This document shows positions 30,810 to 39,300 of a DNA stretch of 64,000 nucleotides, piece by piece. The DNA comes from Luteimonas sp. RC10 (GTDB lineage Bacteria > Pseudomonadota > Gammaproteobacteria > Xanthomonadales > Xanthomonadaceae): assembly GCF_014192745.1 (NCBI RefSeq), contig NZ_JACHYJ010000001.1, positions 62,001-126,000 of the forward strand, in the 5' to 3' direction. The notes under the pieces were generated by a model. The model did not search any database, was not told the DNA's origin, and saw only the letters and a program-made list of their open reading frames with translations. The translations under genes were made by a program, and so were the position numbers. How positions within the stretch are numbered: the first letter of the stretch is position 1; each line of letters begins with the position of its first letter.

Positions 30810-32015
30810 ATGCAAGCACTCCAAACCGGCATCATGCTGTGCGCGCTGGGGCTCGCGCTCACGGCGTGTACGAAGACCCCGACATCAGCGCATTCGGAAA
30901 CCGAGACGCCACCTGCGCAGGCGGCCGCCGCCGCAGACGAGCCCGCGCCCGATGTCGAGCAGCCCGAGAGCGGGGTGCCCGAGATGCCGATCGTGCCGGC
31001 CATCGTGGTGCCCCCACTGCTGGGCGTCTCGCCGGCGCAGCGTGCGCTAGAGGGCGCGATGGCCGAAGTTCTCGATCCGGTCGCGGGCATCACGGTGTCC
31101 CCGGCACGATGCGGTGCCGATGGCGCCCTGCTCGACACCGCGGTCGCCACGTACTCGGACGCTCCCGGCGCGGTGGTGCGCAACACCGAGGGCGGGCTGT
31201 TCCGCATCGAGGCCGACGGCAGCAGCAGCGCAAATTTCGAAGGCGGCCTGATCACCGTGAACGCCGACGGCAGCGGCACGATCAACGGCGTGGCCGAGCC
31301 CGATGGCAGTGAGGCGATCCTGCGCGTCGAGGCCGACGGCTCGGGCAGCTACAACGGCAAGTCGGGCCTGATCCGCCTCGACGGCCAGGGCGGTGGCAGC
31401 TGGAACGGCGAGCACGGGCTGATCGTCTCCAATGGCGACGGCAGCGGCAGTTGGAATGGCCCACAAGGCCTGGTGCGTGTCGAGGCCGACGGCTCCGGCA
31501 CGTGGAACGGCCCGCACGGTCTGATCGTCAACCATGGCGACGGCACCGGCACGATCGGACCGCCCGCGCGCCCGGTCAGGATGCCGCCGATGCCGCCCGT
31601 GCCGCCGGCCGGGCGCTTCCCACCGCTCCAGGCACTGGTGCCCCCCGGCGCCGCCTGCGGCTATGTCGTGACGTTGGACGACCGCGTGCTGTTCGACTTC
31701 GACAAATCCGACATCCGGCCCGACGCGGCGCACACGCTCGATGTCTTCGCCGAAGCATTGCGCGGCGTCGCCAGCGCCGAACTGGACATCCGCGGCCACA
31801 CCGACAGCAAAGGCACACCGGCCTACAACCAGCCGCTGTCCGAACGCCGCGCCCGCGCCGTGCTCGACGCATTGCAGGCGCGGGGCGTCATCCATCGGGC
31901 GAGCGCGCACGGCCTCGGCGAATCGCAACCCGTCGCGCCCAACAGCATCGACGGTCGCGACAATCCCGCTGGCCGCCAGCGCAATCGTCGGGTCGAGGTG
32001 TTCGTCCGCGTCTGA
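30810..32015 (+). CDS. OmpA-family lipoprotein with seven 17-residue repeats
   Basis: The 401-residue product is a lipoprotein (MLCALGLALTAC, lipidated Cys20). Residues 30-70 are an Ala/Pro/Glu-rich linker. Residues about 128-250 hold seven imperfect copies of a 17-residue unit with the pattern GL[IV]-x-V-x-A-DGSGS-x-NG, for example GLVRVEADGSGTWNGPH. This is likely a small beta-solenoid. A proline-rich hinge leads to an OmpA C-terminal peptidoglycan-binding domain with LFDFDKSDIRPDA and RGHTDSKGTPAYNQPLSERR. It probably tethers the outer membrane to the wall. GGAAAGGA precedes the ATG. It is divergent from the propeller gene. Confidence 0.9.
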   Translation: MQALQTGIMLCALGLALTACTKTPTSAHSETETPPAQAAAAADEPAPDVEQPESGVPEMPIVPAIVVPPLLGVSPAQRALEGAMAEVLDPVAGITVSPARCGADGALLDTAVATYSDAPGAVVRNTEGGLFRIEADGSSSANFEGGLITVNADGSGTINGVAEPDGSEAILRVEADGSGSYNGKSGLIRLDGQGGGSWNGEHGLIVSNGDGSGSWNGPQGLVRVEADGSGTWNGPHGLIVNHGDGTGTIGPPARPVRMPPMPPVPPAGRFPPLQALVPPGAACGYVVTLDDRVLFDFDKSDIRPDAAHTLDVFAEALRGVASAELDIRGHTDSKGTPAYNQPLSERRARAVLDALQARGVIHRASAHGLGESQPVAPNSIDGRDNPAGRQRNRRVEVFVRV

Positions 32016-32063
32016 CGTGCCCGCTTGGTCCGTCCACAGGTTCCGTCCCACAAGGAGTCGCGC

Positions 32064-32453
32064 ATGAAACAGGTCTCCCTGGCCACGCTGCTGGCCCTCG
32101 CGGTATCCGCGCCAATGGCATCGGCCACTGCAGACGATTTCAGCCTCGGCTACGACGTCGACCGCTATCCGGCAACCCAGTTGAACATCAAGGCCTGCCT
32201 GGCGGCGCTCGCCCGCGGCGCTGCCGCAGTCGGCTACACCACACGCGCGCAAAGCGACCAGGGCACGCTCGCTACCCATGTGTCGGGCCCGGCAGGCGGC
32301 GGCCGTGCGCTGGTCTCGTACTGCATCAGCGCCGGCGACCACACCGCATTCGTGGTGCAGGCACTCGATTACAGCGGGCCGGACAGCCGCGGTCCCGACA
32401 CCATCAAAGCCCGCGTCGCCGCCGAGGTGCGCAAGGCTGCTGGCGCGCGCTGA
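32064..32453 (+). CDS. Small exported protein of unknown function
   Basis: The 129-residue product has a signal peptide (MKQVSLATLLALAVSAPMASA) and a compact mature part. The mature part contains FSLGYDVDRYPATQLNIKAC, then VGYTTRAQSDQGTLATHVSG and LVSYCISAGDHTAFVVQALD. Two cysteines may form a disulphide. I do not recognise the family. AAGGAG stands 8 nt before the ATG, and it follows the OmpA-lipoprotein gene by 48 nt, so they may share a transcript. Confidence 0.8.
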   Translation: MKQVSLATLLALAVSAPMASATADDFSLGYDVDRYPATQLNIKACLAALARGAAAVGYTTRAQSDQGTLATHVSGPAGGGRALVSYCISAGDHTAFVVQALDYSGPDSRGPDTIKARVAAEVRKAAGAR

Positions 32454-32555
32454 CTGTTCCCGGGGCGCGGCCGCCCAGCCACCACCCGACGGCACGGAGG
32501 CGACGGCCACGCGAGTTCCCCGCCGGGCCGCGCGGCCGACATCAACCGGAGGGGC

Positions 32556-32998
32556 CGACAACCGGTCGAGAGGACTCGGGACCGCTGATGCCCCGCGCCG
32601 AGCACATGCGTGCAGATTTGCGTCGTCGCGACATTTCTTGCATCCGAGCAATTCCTGCACCGTGTGGATGCCATGGCCGGCCTCCAGCAGATGCGTGGTG
32701 GCCGTCCGGCGCGGGCCAGTCCTCCAACCGCGGTAGATCGATCCCCAGCCCTTTGCGCTACAGAAACAGCAGCGCGGAGAGCGCCTGGTTCTGCGTTCCG
32801 GCCGACACGTTCGCATCCGTAGCCAACCGCGTGAGGAAACCCGCAATCTGGGTCATCCCCATGTCGCGCGGTTGAAGTCGCCCGTTGCGATGACGAACGC
32901 CGGATCCGCCCCCCCCCCCACGCCTGCTTGGTGCGCAGGCTGTAACGCCAGAGTCGGAGCCTGGCCCGGACCTGGTCCCAAAGTGGGGCGGCTTCCAC
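32556..32998 (-). pseudogene. Inactivated integron integrase (intI remnant)
   Basis: On the minus strand pieces of an IntI-type tyrosine recombinase follow in order but in changing frames. The N-terminal piece is LWDQVRARLRLWRYSLRTKQ, then IAGFLTRLATDANVSAGTQN and NQALSALLFL. After an in-frame TAG where YRE is expected comes RKGLGIDLPRLEDW, and finally ATTHLLEAGHGIHTVQELLG and RGASAVPSPLDRL. An 11-nt C run at 32909-32919 marks a frameshift. About 150 residues of the catalytic core are deleted between DLPRLED and THLLEAG, removing the catalytic Arg and HxxR region and the intI-specific domain. The GTG at 32998 is the likely original start. It cannot encode an active recombinase. Confidence 0.88.
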
Positions 32999-33188
32999 CC
33001 CGTTACGCCTAGCTCGGACTCGTGTAATGCATACGCCGGTATCCGTTCTGGATAACGCGGACAGCTTCCGCGGCGACAGAATTCAGTGGAGCCCGGCAAG
33101 CTATTGATACGGCATAGGATTCTCCCTCTTCCCTCGGTATCGGTCATGACGGATACTCGGCCAGTACTGCGTTCAGGCAGTCCATAGG

Positions 33189-33197
33189 CGTTAGAGG
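33189..33197 (+). other. attI-like recombination core
   Basis: GGCGTTAGAGG (core GTTAGAG, 33190-33196) matches the GTTRRRY recombination core. It is the junction between the integrase side and the first cassette. The 190 nt between it and the intI start hold no gene and would be the attI region and cassette promoter area; I see no convincing -35/-10 pair there. The AGAGG of the core lies 3-4 nt before the first cassette ATG and may serve as its ribosome binding site. Confidence 0.7.
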
Positions 33198-33199
33198 TC

Positions 33200-33862
33200 A
33201 TGGCAAAAAAATCGCGCGTTGCAAGACCAAAAGGTGATCTGGAGCGCGAGCTCCGGGAGCAAGTCGATCTACTTGAGCACGCTTGCAAGTCTTTCGATTC
33301 AGGCATGGAGGCAATTGGCAAGCACATAGCGCTCTCCCTCCGTGTACTACTCCACCATCAGAGGCAGTCACAGGCGCTTCTTGAGCAGCTTGGCCTTCGT
33401 GGTGGCTACTTCTACGATTCTGCCGGACCACTCAACCCGCGTAATCTTCTGCCAGAGTGCAACTTGGTACTTATGCGGTTGGCTCCCTCGGGCGCGGAGT
33501 ACTTGCCTCTTGTAGCAGCAGGGGAACCGCCATTCCCACCTAAACTTGTACCGTTCGCAGACTGGTGGAACGAGCCAGTCCTTAAAGATGGCAAAGGTCG
33601 CATCCTGAGCCGTCGCGAGTTAGTCGCCAATGTCGCCGACACAGATGGTGGCGCTCACGTCGATCCAGAACTGGATGAGGCCTATATGGAGCTATCTCGG
33701 AGCAACTCGCTTGGATGGATTTTCCAGGTTGACGACGCGACCAATCCCCCAAAGGGACGGCCGGAACTGGCATGCATGCGTCAGATCGCACACGAGGTTC
33801 TGCTAACGCTTCGCCGCCGCCATCCAAAGCTGTTTGCGTCGGAATCAGGAAATGGTGTCTAG
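33200..33862 (+). CDS. Integron cassette 1: hypothetical protein
   Basis: The 220-residue product is cytoplasmic by composition. A helical N-terminal part (DLERELREQVDLLEHACKSF) is followed by a segment with conserved-looking ELVANVADTDGGAHVDPELD and YMELSRSNSLGWIF, then a helical end (LACMRQIAHEVLLTLRRRHP). I do not recognise a named domain. GC content is clearly lower than in neighbouring operons. The start lies 4 nt inside the attI core and the stop overlaps attC1, the classic packing of a gene cassette. Function unknown. Confidence 0.8.
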   Translation: MAKKSRVARPKGDLERELREQVDLLEHACKSFDSGMEAIGKHIALSLRVLLHHQRQSQALLEQLGLRGGYFYDSAGPLNPRNLLPECNLVLMRLAPSGAEYLPLVAAGEPPFPPKLVPFADWWNEPVLKDGKGRILSRRELVANVADTDGGAHVDPELDEAYMELSRSNSLGWIFQVDDATNPPKGRPELACMRQIAHEVLLTLRRRHPKLFASESGNGV

Positions 33863-33921
33863 AAATTCATTCAAGCCGATGTCGGCTCGCGGCGCGACGT
33901 GGCTCAAGTCAGGCGCCAGGT
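33857..33921 (+). other. attC1 site
   Basis: The left core GTCTAGA (33857-33863) is followed by six bases and TTCAAGCCGA. An imperfect inverted repeat with GTGGCTCAAG then runs to a right core GCCAGGT (33915-33921). The right core deviates from GTTRRRY by TT to CC, so recombination here should be impaired. The stop codon of cassette 1 overlaps the left core. Confidence 0.7.
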
Positions 33922-33931
33922 CTCACCACAC

Positions 33932-34579
33932 ATGACAGTTCCTCTTCTTGATAGAACGCAATTTGGTCCGCCCGAGCATTGGGACGACGTCGTTCGCTCC
34001 TATCGAAGCTCAGCTAGATATGTACCAACAGCCTTAGAGCAGTTGCTTTTTGAGCTAGCTGGGCACCGCTGCACGATTTGTAAAGCTCCTTGGATGGAAG
34101 TTCATCACATCCTAGAACTTGAGAATGGCGGAGAAACTGCATACGAAAATCTAATTGTATTGTGCCCTAATTGCCATACCCGAGTGCACGCCGAGGGAGT
34201 TCCATCAGCCACAGAACTGCGTCACTACAAGGCAAAGCAGGAGATTGCTTACGAGCTCCCGGTTCTTTCTCGTCTATCTCATGAAGAACGATCATTCTTA
34301 AGAGAACTTTCAGCCAAGACAATCGAGCAGCGCCTTGCCTTCTCCAGGAGATTCTCCAAAGAAGTATCAGCATCAAGCCAAGACCAAGCCGTTGAGTCGT
34401 ATCGCGCTGAAGTTGGTTACATTGAGCTGCAACGCAATGATATGGCCCGCGTAGACCTCGAACATGCGATCACTTTGACAGATGGAAATTCCGTGAGCGT
34501 CTCACTTAGAGTTCATCTCACCGGCAAGGGAACAAAGTGGCTTCAGTATCTTGAGGCCACAAAACGTGTTCCGGAATGA
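33932..34579 (+). CDS. Integron cassette 2: HNH endonuclease-like protein
   Basis: The 215-residue product carries an HNH fold. CTIC at about residue 50 and CPNC at about 79 form the zinc knuckles, with HHILELENGGETAYENLIVL and CHTRVHAEG between and after them giving the His-Asn-His pattern. The C-terminal 120 residues are of unknown fold (YELPVLSRLSHEERSFLREL onward). It may be a phage-defence or mobile-element nuclease; that is inference. The ATG at 33932 sits just after the attC1 core. An upstream GTG at 33899 would start inside attC1 and is unlikely. The stop falls 1 nt before attC2. Confidence 0.85.
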   Translation: MTVPLLDRTQFGPPEHWDDVVRSYRSSARYVPTALEQLLFELAGHRCTICKAPWMEVHHILELENGGETAYENLIVLCPNCHTRVHAEGVPSATELRHYKAKQEIAYELPVLSRLSHEERSFLRELSAKTIEQRLAFSRRFSKEVSASSQDQAVESYRAEVGYIELQRNDMARVDLEHAITLTDGNSVSVSLRVHLTGKGTKWLQYLEATKRVPE

Positions 34580-34580
34580 G

Positions 34581-34640
34581 GTCTAACAATATACTTAAGC
34601 AGACACCGCCTCTCGATGCGGCTGAATTCAGGCGTTAGAT
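34581..34640 (+). other. attC2 site (both cores intact)
   Basis: This 60-nt site starts with GTCTAAC (34581-34587, matching RYYYAAC) and ends with GTTAGAT (34634-34640, matching GTTRRRY). TTAAGCAGAC and GCGGCTGAATTC lie between them as imperfect inverted arms. It is the only site here with two fully consensus cores, and it ends the HNH cassette. Confidence 0.85.
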
Positions 34641-34645
34641 CTCAC

Positions 34646-35227
34646 GTGGACGAATCCGCAGCGAAATGGGAGGAACTGCTTAACCCGGATATTGCTCGGG
34701 AGAAATTGATATCCGCCTCATTGTACATAGCCGCTTTTGAGATCTTGAAAGACTCGATCTGTAACAGGATCCGATCGTTCTACTCCATCGGCTTCGACCC
34801 AACTGGGTCTATCACTGATAGGAAGTATACGTCGGAGGTTCTCGCGAGAAACCGCAGCCCACTCTACGCATCCTTGGACTGGCTCAAAGAGCATGAAGTG
34901 CTTGACTCGGCAGATATCGAGTCTTTTGAGCGCATCAAAGCTATACGTAACAACATGGCGCACAACCTGCAATCTTTGATCTTCGGAGAGTCCAGCTTCG
35001 GACACGTCGAAATGTTTCAAGAGCTTGCAGCTCTACTGCGAAAGATCGAGGCCTGGTGGGTCATTAACGTCAAAATTCCTACCAACCCGAACTTCGATGG
35101 CCAGGAGATTGATGAGGACGGTGTCGTGCCTGGGCCAGTAATCATGCTTCAGATTATGATTGAGGTAGCAACTGGCAACAAAGAGTACTTAGACCGCTAT
35201 CGGGAGATGTGCGGACGTGAGCACTAA
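34646..35227 (+). CDS. Integron cassette 3: HEPN-like protein
   Basis: The product (193 residues from the GTG at 34646) is mostly helical. It begins VDESAAKWEELLNPDIAREK and has LISASLYIAAFEILKDSI. It contains IKAIRNNMAHNLQSLIFG, whose RNNMAH fits the Rx4H motif of HEPN ribonucleases, at about residue 100. HEPN proteins often act as toxins or abortive-infection RNases. The assignment rests on this motif and the helical context, so it is tentative. The GTG start lies 5 nt after the attC2 core; an ATG at 34616 lies inside attC2 and is unlikely. The stop overlaps attC3. Confidence 0.75.
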   Translation: MDESAAKWEELLNPDIAREKLISASLYIAAFEILKDSICNRIRSFYSIGFDPTGSITDRKYTSEVLARNRSPLYASLDWLKEHEVLDSADIESFERIKAIRNNMAHNLQSLIFGESSFGHVEMFQELAALLRKIEAWWVINVKIPTNPNFDGQEIDEDGVVPGPVIMLQIMIEVATGNKEYLDRYREMCGREH

Positions 35228-35281
35228 CCATTCATTCAAGCCGACGCCGCCTCGCAACACGGCTTAATTGAGGCGTTAGCC
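35222..35281 (+). other. attC3 site
   Basis: This 60-nt site has a left core CACTAAC (35222-35228), a six-base spacer, TTCAAGCCGA, and an opposite arm CGGCTTAATTGA. It ends with GAGGCGTTAGCC (right core 35275-35281). Arms AAGCCG/CGGCTT pair well. The stop codon of cassette 3 lies in the left core. Confidence 0.8.
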
Positions 35282-35284
35282 TCT

Positions 35285-35775
35285 ATGGCAATTGCTAGGC
35301 TCCTGTGACTCCCTAGTTCAAACTGCGCCAGCTCAGCTTGTGGATCAGAACAACCCGAAGAACCTCGATCTTATGATGTGCGGCCCAGCCACTGAGATCT
35401 ACCTACCCGATCCGCAGCGCCAAGTACCCCGAACGTTCGACTTGAGCATCTGCAGTTCATGAGCCCGGACGATCCGTGCGGACGCAACTTAGAGCATGAC
35501 GCAATCACTTCACTGCAAGATCGTGCAAGTCAGATCGCGCATCCTCTCTGTCAGAAAGCAAGACATCTTTCAGCATCATGGTGCAGTACACGCTAACAGC
35601 TGGCAGCCCTAGTGACTTCGAAATGCGAACCATGAATGCGCCCGAGGAAGAGGAGCAGCGCCCTACTGATTTTTACAGCAGCGCAAGGGACGTAAGTACT
35701 TTCCAGCCCTCGAAAGGCACTGTTCACGTCGCCATCCAGTACGAGATTTCTCCCTCTGCGGTTGTCCGATGGTGA
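35285..35775 (+). pseudogene. Integron cassette 4: frameshifted gene
   Basis: An ATG directly after attC3 (MAIARLL) meets a TGA after seven codons. Long open segments then follow in other frames: SCDSLVQTAPAQLVDQNNPK to RQVPRTFDLSICSS, then MSPDDPCGRNLEHDAITSLQ, then MVQYTLTAGSPSDFEMRTMN to AIQYEISPSAVVRW (35578-35775). Together they look like one exported protein of about 160 residues broken by at least two frameshifts. The last segment could still be translated from 35578. No family recognised. Confidence 0.5.
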
Positions 35776-35833
35776 CTAGCAAGTCGCTCACGCCGATTTC
35801 GCTTCACGGAGAAGCTTAATTGTGGCGTCGAGC
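35774..35833 (+). other. attC4 site (degenerate)
   Basis: This 60-nt site follows the same plan: GACTAGC (35774-35780), six bases, CTCACGCCGA, an opposite arm GAAGCTTAATTG, and a right core GTCGAGC (35827-35833). Both cores deviate from consensus, so it is probably inactive. Confidence 0.6.
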
Positions 35834-35888
35834 TTTAGACCAACTTGCAATTCGAACTCATAGCAACCTACTCCGCATCGCGGCTTAG

Positions 35889-36143
35889 ACCACGGCTCTC
35901 GTATGCCTCTTAGTTGCATGGTTTTTCTTGCATGGCAGTCTCGTCTTGGGTCCACAGATCGTCGACGCGCACCCTCGTGATCCGATTCCCGAGAACATCA
36001 TAAAACTTGACCTCGAACTAGTGGTGGACAACCCATACAGAATTCAGGGTTTGAATGAGATAGCTGGCCGGAGTTACGCGCCAAACTACGCCTTGGAGAC
36101 GTCTCGCGTGAATTTGAGACGGAGATATCGGGAGGCCACCTGA
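35889..36143 (+). pseudogene. Integron cassette 5: small open frame without a good start
   Basis: The frame is open from 35889 to the stop at 36143. It starts with a hydrophobic stretch (LVCLLVAWFFLHGSLVLG) like a signal or anchor, followed by PQIVDAHPRDPIPENIIKLD and RRRYREAT at the end. The only start codon is a TTG at 35928, inside the hydrophobic part, so the true start seems lost. It could be a decayed small exported protein. No family recognised. Confidence 0.4.
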
Positions 36144-36194
36144 TCACGCGTGACGGCTGCTATCTCGGACAGACTTAGGCATGGATACGCTAAG

Positions 36195-36249
36195 GCCTGG
36201 CAATTTGTTCAAGCCGATGCCGCACTTCGCGAGGCCGCTCAATGCAGAT
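36195..36249 (+). other. attC5 site (degenerate, end of the array)
   Basis: GCCTGGC (36195-36201) replaces GCCTAAC. It is followed by six bases, TTCAAGCCGA and an opposite arm GCCGCTCAA, and no consensus right core is present (GCAGATG occupies the place). The next 110 nt up to the RND gene contain nothing recognisable. Confidence 0.5.
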
Positions 36250-36361
36250 GACGGGCGGCACGCGTAACGTCGCATCACTTCATGCCGCTTGCTCGAGGAC
36301 AGCGCTCGCGGCCTTTGGGACGAAACAGACCCGCCCGACGTCGTCATGTCTGTGGCCGCGC

Positions 36362-39300
36362 TCACCTCGAGCTTGGCCGCTCATCCTCGCGCACCCGGAA
36401 CCACGCCGCGTACAGCGCCGGCAGGAAGGTCAGCGTCAGCAGCGTCGCGACGGTGAGGCCGCCCATGATCGCGACCGCCATCGGGCCGAAGAACACGCTG
36501 CGCGAGAGCGGGATCATCGCCAGGATCGCGGCGAGTGCGGTCAGCACGATCGGTCGGAAGCGGCGCACGGTGGCGTCGATCACCGCATCCCAGCGCGCGT
36601 GGCCGGCGGCGATGTCCTGCTCGATCTGGTCGACCAGGATGATCGAGTTGCGCATGATCATGCCCGCCAGTGCGATCGTGCCAAGCATCGCCACGAAGCC
36701 GAACGGCACCCGGAACACCAGCAGGAACAAGGTGACGCCGATCAGCCCCAAGGGCGCGGTCAGCAGCACCAGTGCGCTGCGCGAGAAGCTGCGCAGTTGC
36801 AGCATCAGCAGCGTCACCACCACGAACAGGAACAGCGGCAGGCCGGCTACGATCGAGTCCTGACCCTTGCCCGAATCCTCGACCGTGCCGCCGGTCTCCA
36901 GGCGATAGCCCGGCGGCAGCGTGCTGCGGATCTCCTCGAGTTCAGGCAGGATCTGGGCGACAACGGTCGGCGGGGTGACATCCCCGCGCACGTCGGCGCG
37001 CACGGTGATGGTCGGCAATCGATCGCGGTGCCAGATGATGCCGTCCTCGAACGTCGACTCCAGCCGCGCGACCTGCGACAGCGGCACCGGGCCGTTGGCG
37101 CTGGGCATGGCCAGGCTGGCCAGCCGCTCGAGTGCGACGCGCTCATCGGCGGGCCCGCGCATCACGATGCCGATCAATTCGTTGTCTTCGCGGTAGGTGC
37201 TGATCTGCTGTCCCGACAGCGAGCTCGACAGGAATTGGGCGATCTGCTGTGAACTCACGCCCAGCACGCGCGCACGCTCCTGGTCGACGACCAGGCGCAC
37301 GATCCGGCTCGGCTCGTCCCAGTCGAGATTGACGTTCATCGTGTGCGGGTGTTCGCGCACCTTACTCGCGATCGCGTCCGCAATCGCACGCACGCGCTCG
37401 ACGTGTTCGCCGGACACGCGCAGCTGCACCGGATAGCCGACCGGCGGCCCGGTCTCGAGCCGGGTCACGCGCAGCTGCAATTCGGGGAAAGCGGGCGCGA
37501 CCTCGTCGACCAGCCAGGTGCGCAGGCGCTCGCGCGCCTCGACATCGGTCGCGGTGACGACGAACTGTGCGAAGTTGGCCTGCGGCAGCTGTTGATCCAG
37601 CGGCAGATAGAACCGCGGCGAGCCGGTGCCGACATAGGCCACGCGGCTGTCGACGCCCTCGCGCCCGTCGAGCAGCGCGTCGAGCCGCGCGGCCGCGGCC
37701 TCGGTGGCGCGCAGCGAACTGCCCTCGGCGAGTTCGACATCGACCATCAGTTCCAAGCGGGTCGAGTCAGGGAAGAACTGCTGCGGCACGAAGCGGAACA
37801 ACAGCAACGACGCGACGAACAGCGCCACGGTCGCCCCGATGACCAGCCAGCGATGCGTCAGCGACCAATGCAGCCAGCCACGGAAGCGCCGGTAGAACGG
37901 GCGCTGGTACGGATCGTGGTCGTGCGCCTGGGGATCGGCCGGTGCCAGCGCGAACGCGAACGCCGGCCAGCGGTCAGCCGCCCGCAGGCGTGCATCGCGC
38001 CAACGCGCAGGCAATGAGCCGGGGCGCGGCGGCTGCGGGTTGGCGAGATCGGGCAGCATCTTCTCGCCGAGCAGCGGGATGAACAGCACCGCCGCGATCC
38101 ACGACACCACCAGTGCGATCGTCACCACCTCGAACAGCGAGCGCGTGTATTCGCCCGTGCTCGAAGCCGCGGTCGCGATCGGCAGAAAGCCCGCCGCGGT
38201 CACCAGCGTGCCGGTCAGCATCGGGAACGCGGTGTGCGTCCACGCGTAGCTGGCCGCCTTGAGCCGGCTGTCGCCCTGCTCCATGCGGATGGCCATCATC
38301 TCCACCGCGATGATCGCGTCGTCCACCATCAGGCCCAATGCCAGCACCAGCGCGCCGAGCGAGATCTTGTGCAGGCCGATGTCGAACAGGTCCATCGCGG
38401 TGAAGGTCATCGCCAGCACCAGCGGGATCGACACCGCGACCACCAGCCCGGTGCGCAGCCCCAGCGACAGGAAGCTCACCAGCAGCACGATGATCACCGC
38501 CTCGGCCAGCACCTTGACGAACTCGCCGACCGAATCGCGCACCGCGCGTGGCTGGTCGGAGACCTTGCGCAGCACCATGCCCGTCGGCAGGGTTTCCTGC
38601 AGCCGCGCGAACTCGGCCTCCAAGGCTTTGCCGAGCCGGAGGATGTCGCCACCCTCGTGCATCGCCACCGCGATGCCGATCGCGTCCTCGCCCATGAAGC
38701 GCATCCGCGGCGCGGCCGGATCGGCGAAGCCGCGCTCGACGGTCGCGATGTCGCCCAGGCGCACGGTGCGGTCGCCGGCGCGGATCGGGAAGGCGCGGAT
38801 CGCATCGACCGACTCGAATGCCCCGTCCACACGCAATTGCACGCGCGCATCGGCGGTCTCGAAGAAGCCCGCCGGCACCATCGCGTTCTGCTCCGACAGC
38901 GCCTGTTGCACCGCCGCCATCGGAATGCCGAGCGTCGCCAACCGGGTGTTGTCGACCTCGATCCAGATCTTCTCGTCCTGGAGCCCGACCAGTTCGACCT
39001 TGCCGACATCGTCGACCTGCTGCAGCGCGCGCTGGATACGGTCGGCGTAATCCTTCTTGATCGCGTAGTCGAAACCGTCGCCGGTCAGCGCATAGATGTT
39101 GCCGAAGGTGTCGCCGAACTCGTCGTTGAAGAACGGGCCGATGATGTCCTGCGGCAATTGCGGCCTGAGATCGCCGACCTTCTTGCGCACCTGATACCAC
39201 AGCGCCGGGATCTCACTGGACCGCATCGAATCGCGCGCGAAGAAGATCACCTGCGACTCGCCGGGCCGCGAGTACGAGCGCAGGAACTCGTAGTCGCCGG

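Noticed and set aside
31191-31560. Periodic repeats that might suggest a CRISPR array
   Set aside because: The periodicity is in the protein (51-nt units with varying third positions) inside an OmpA lipoprotein gene; there are no identical repeats with unique spacers.
32909-32919. The C11 tract in intI as a mere sequencing error
   Set aside because: A miscount could explain that frameshift alone, but the in-frame TAG and the deletion of the catalytic core show that the gene is broken anyway.
36242-37252. 336-residue plus-strand frame at the end of the integron
   Set aside because: It is antisense to the RND transporter gene and made of Arg/Gln/His-rich shadow sequence. Only its first bases lie in the cassette array.
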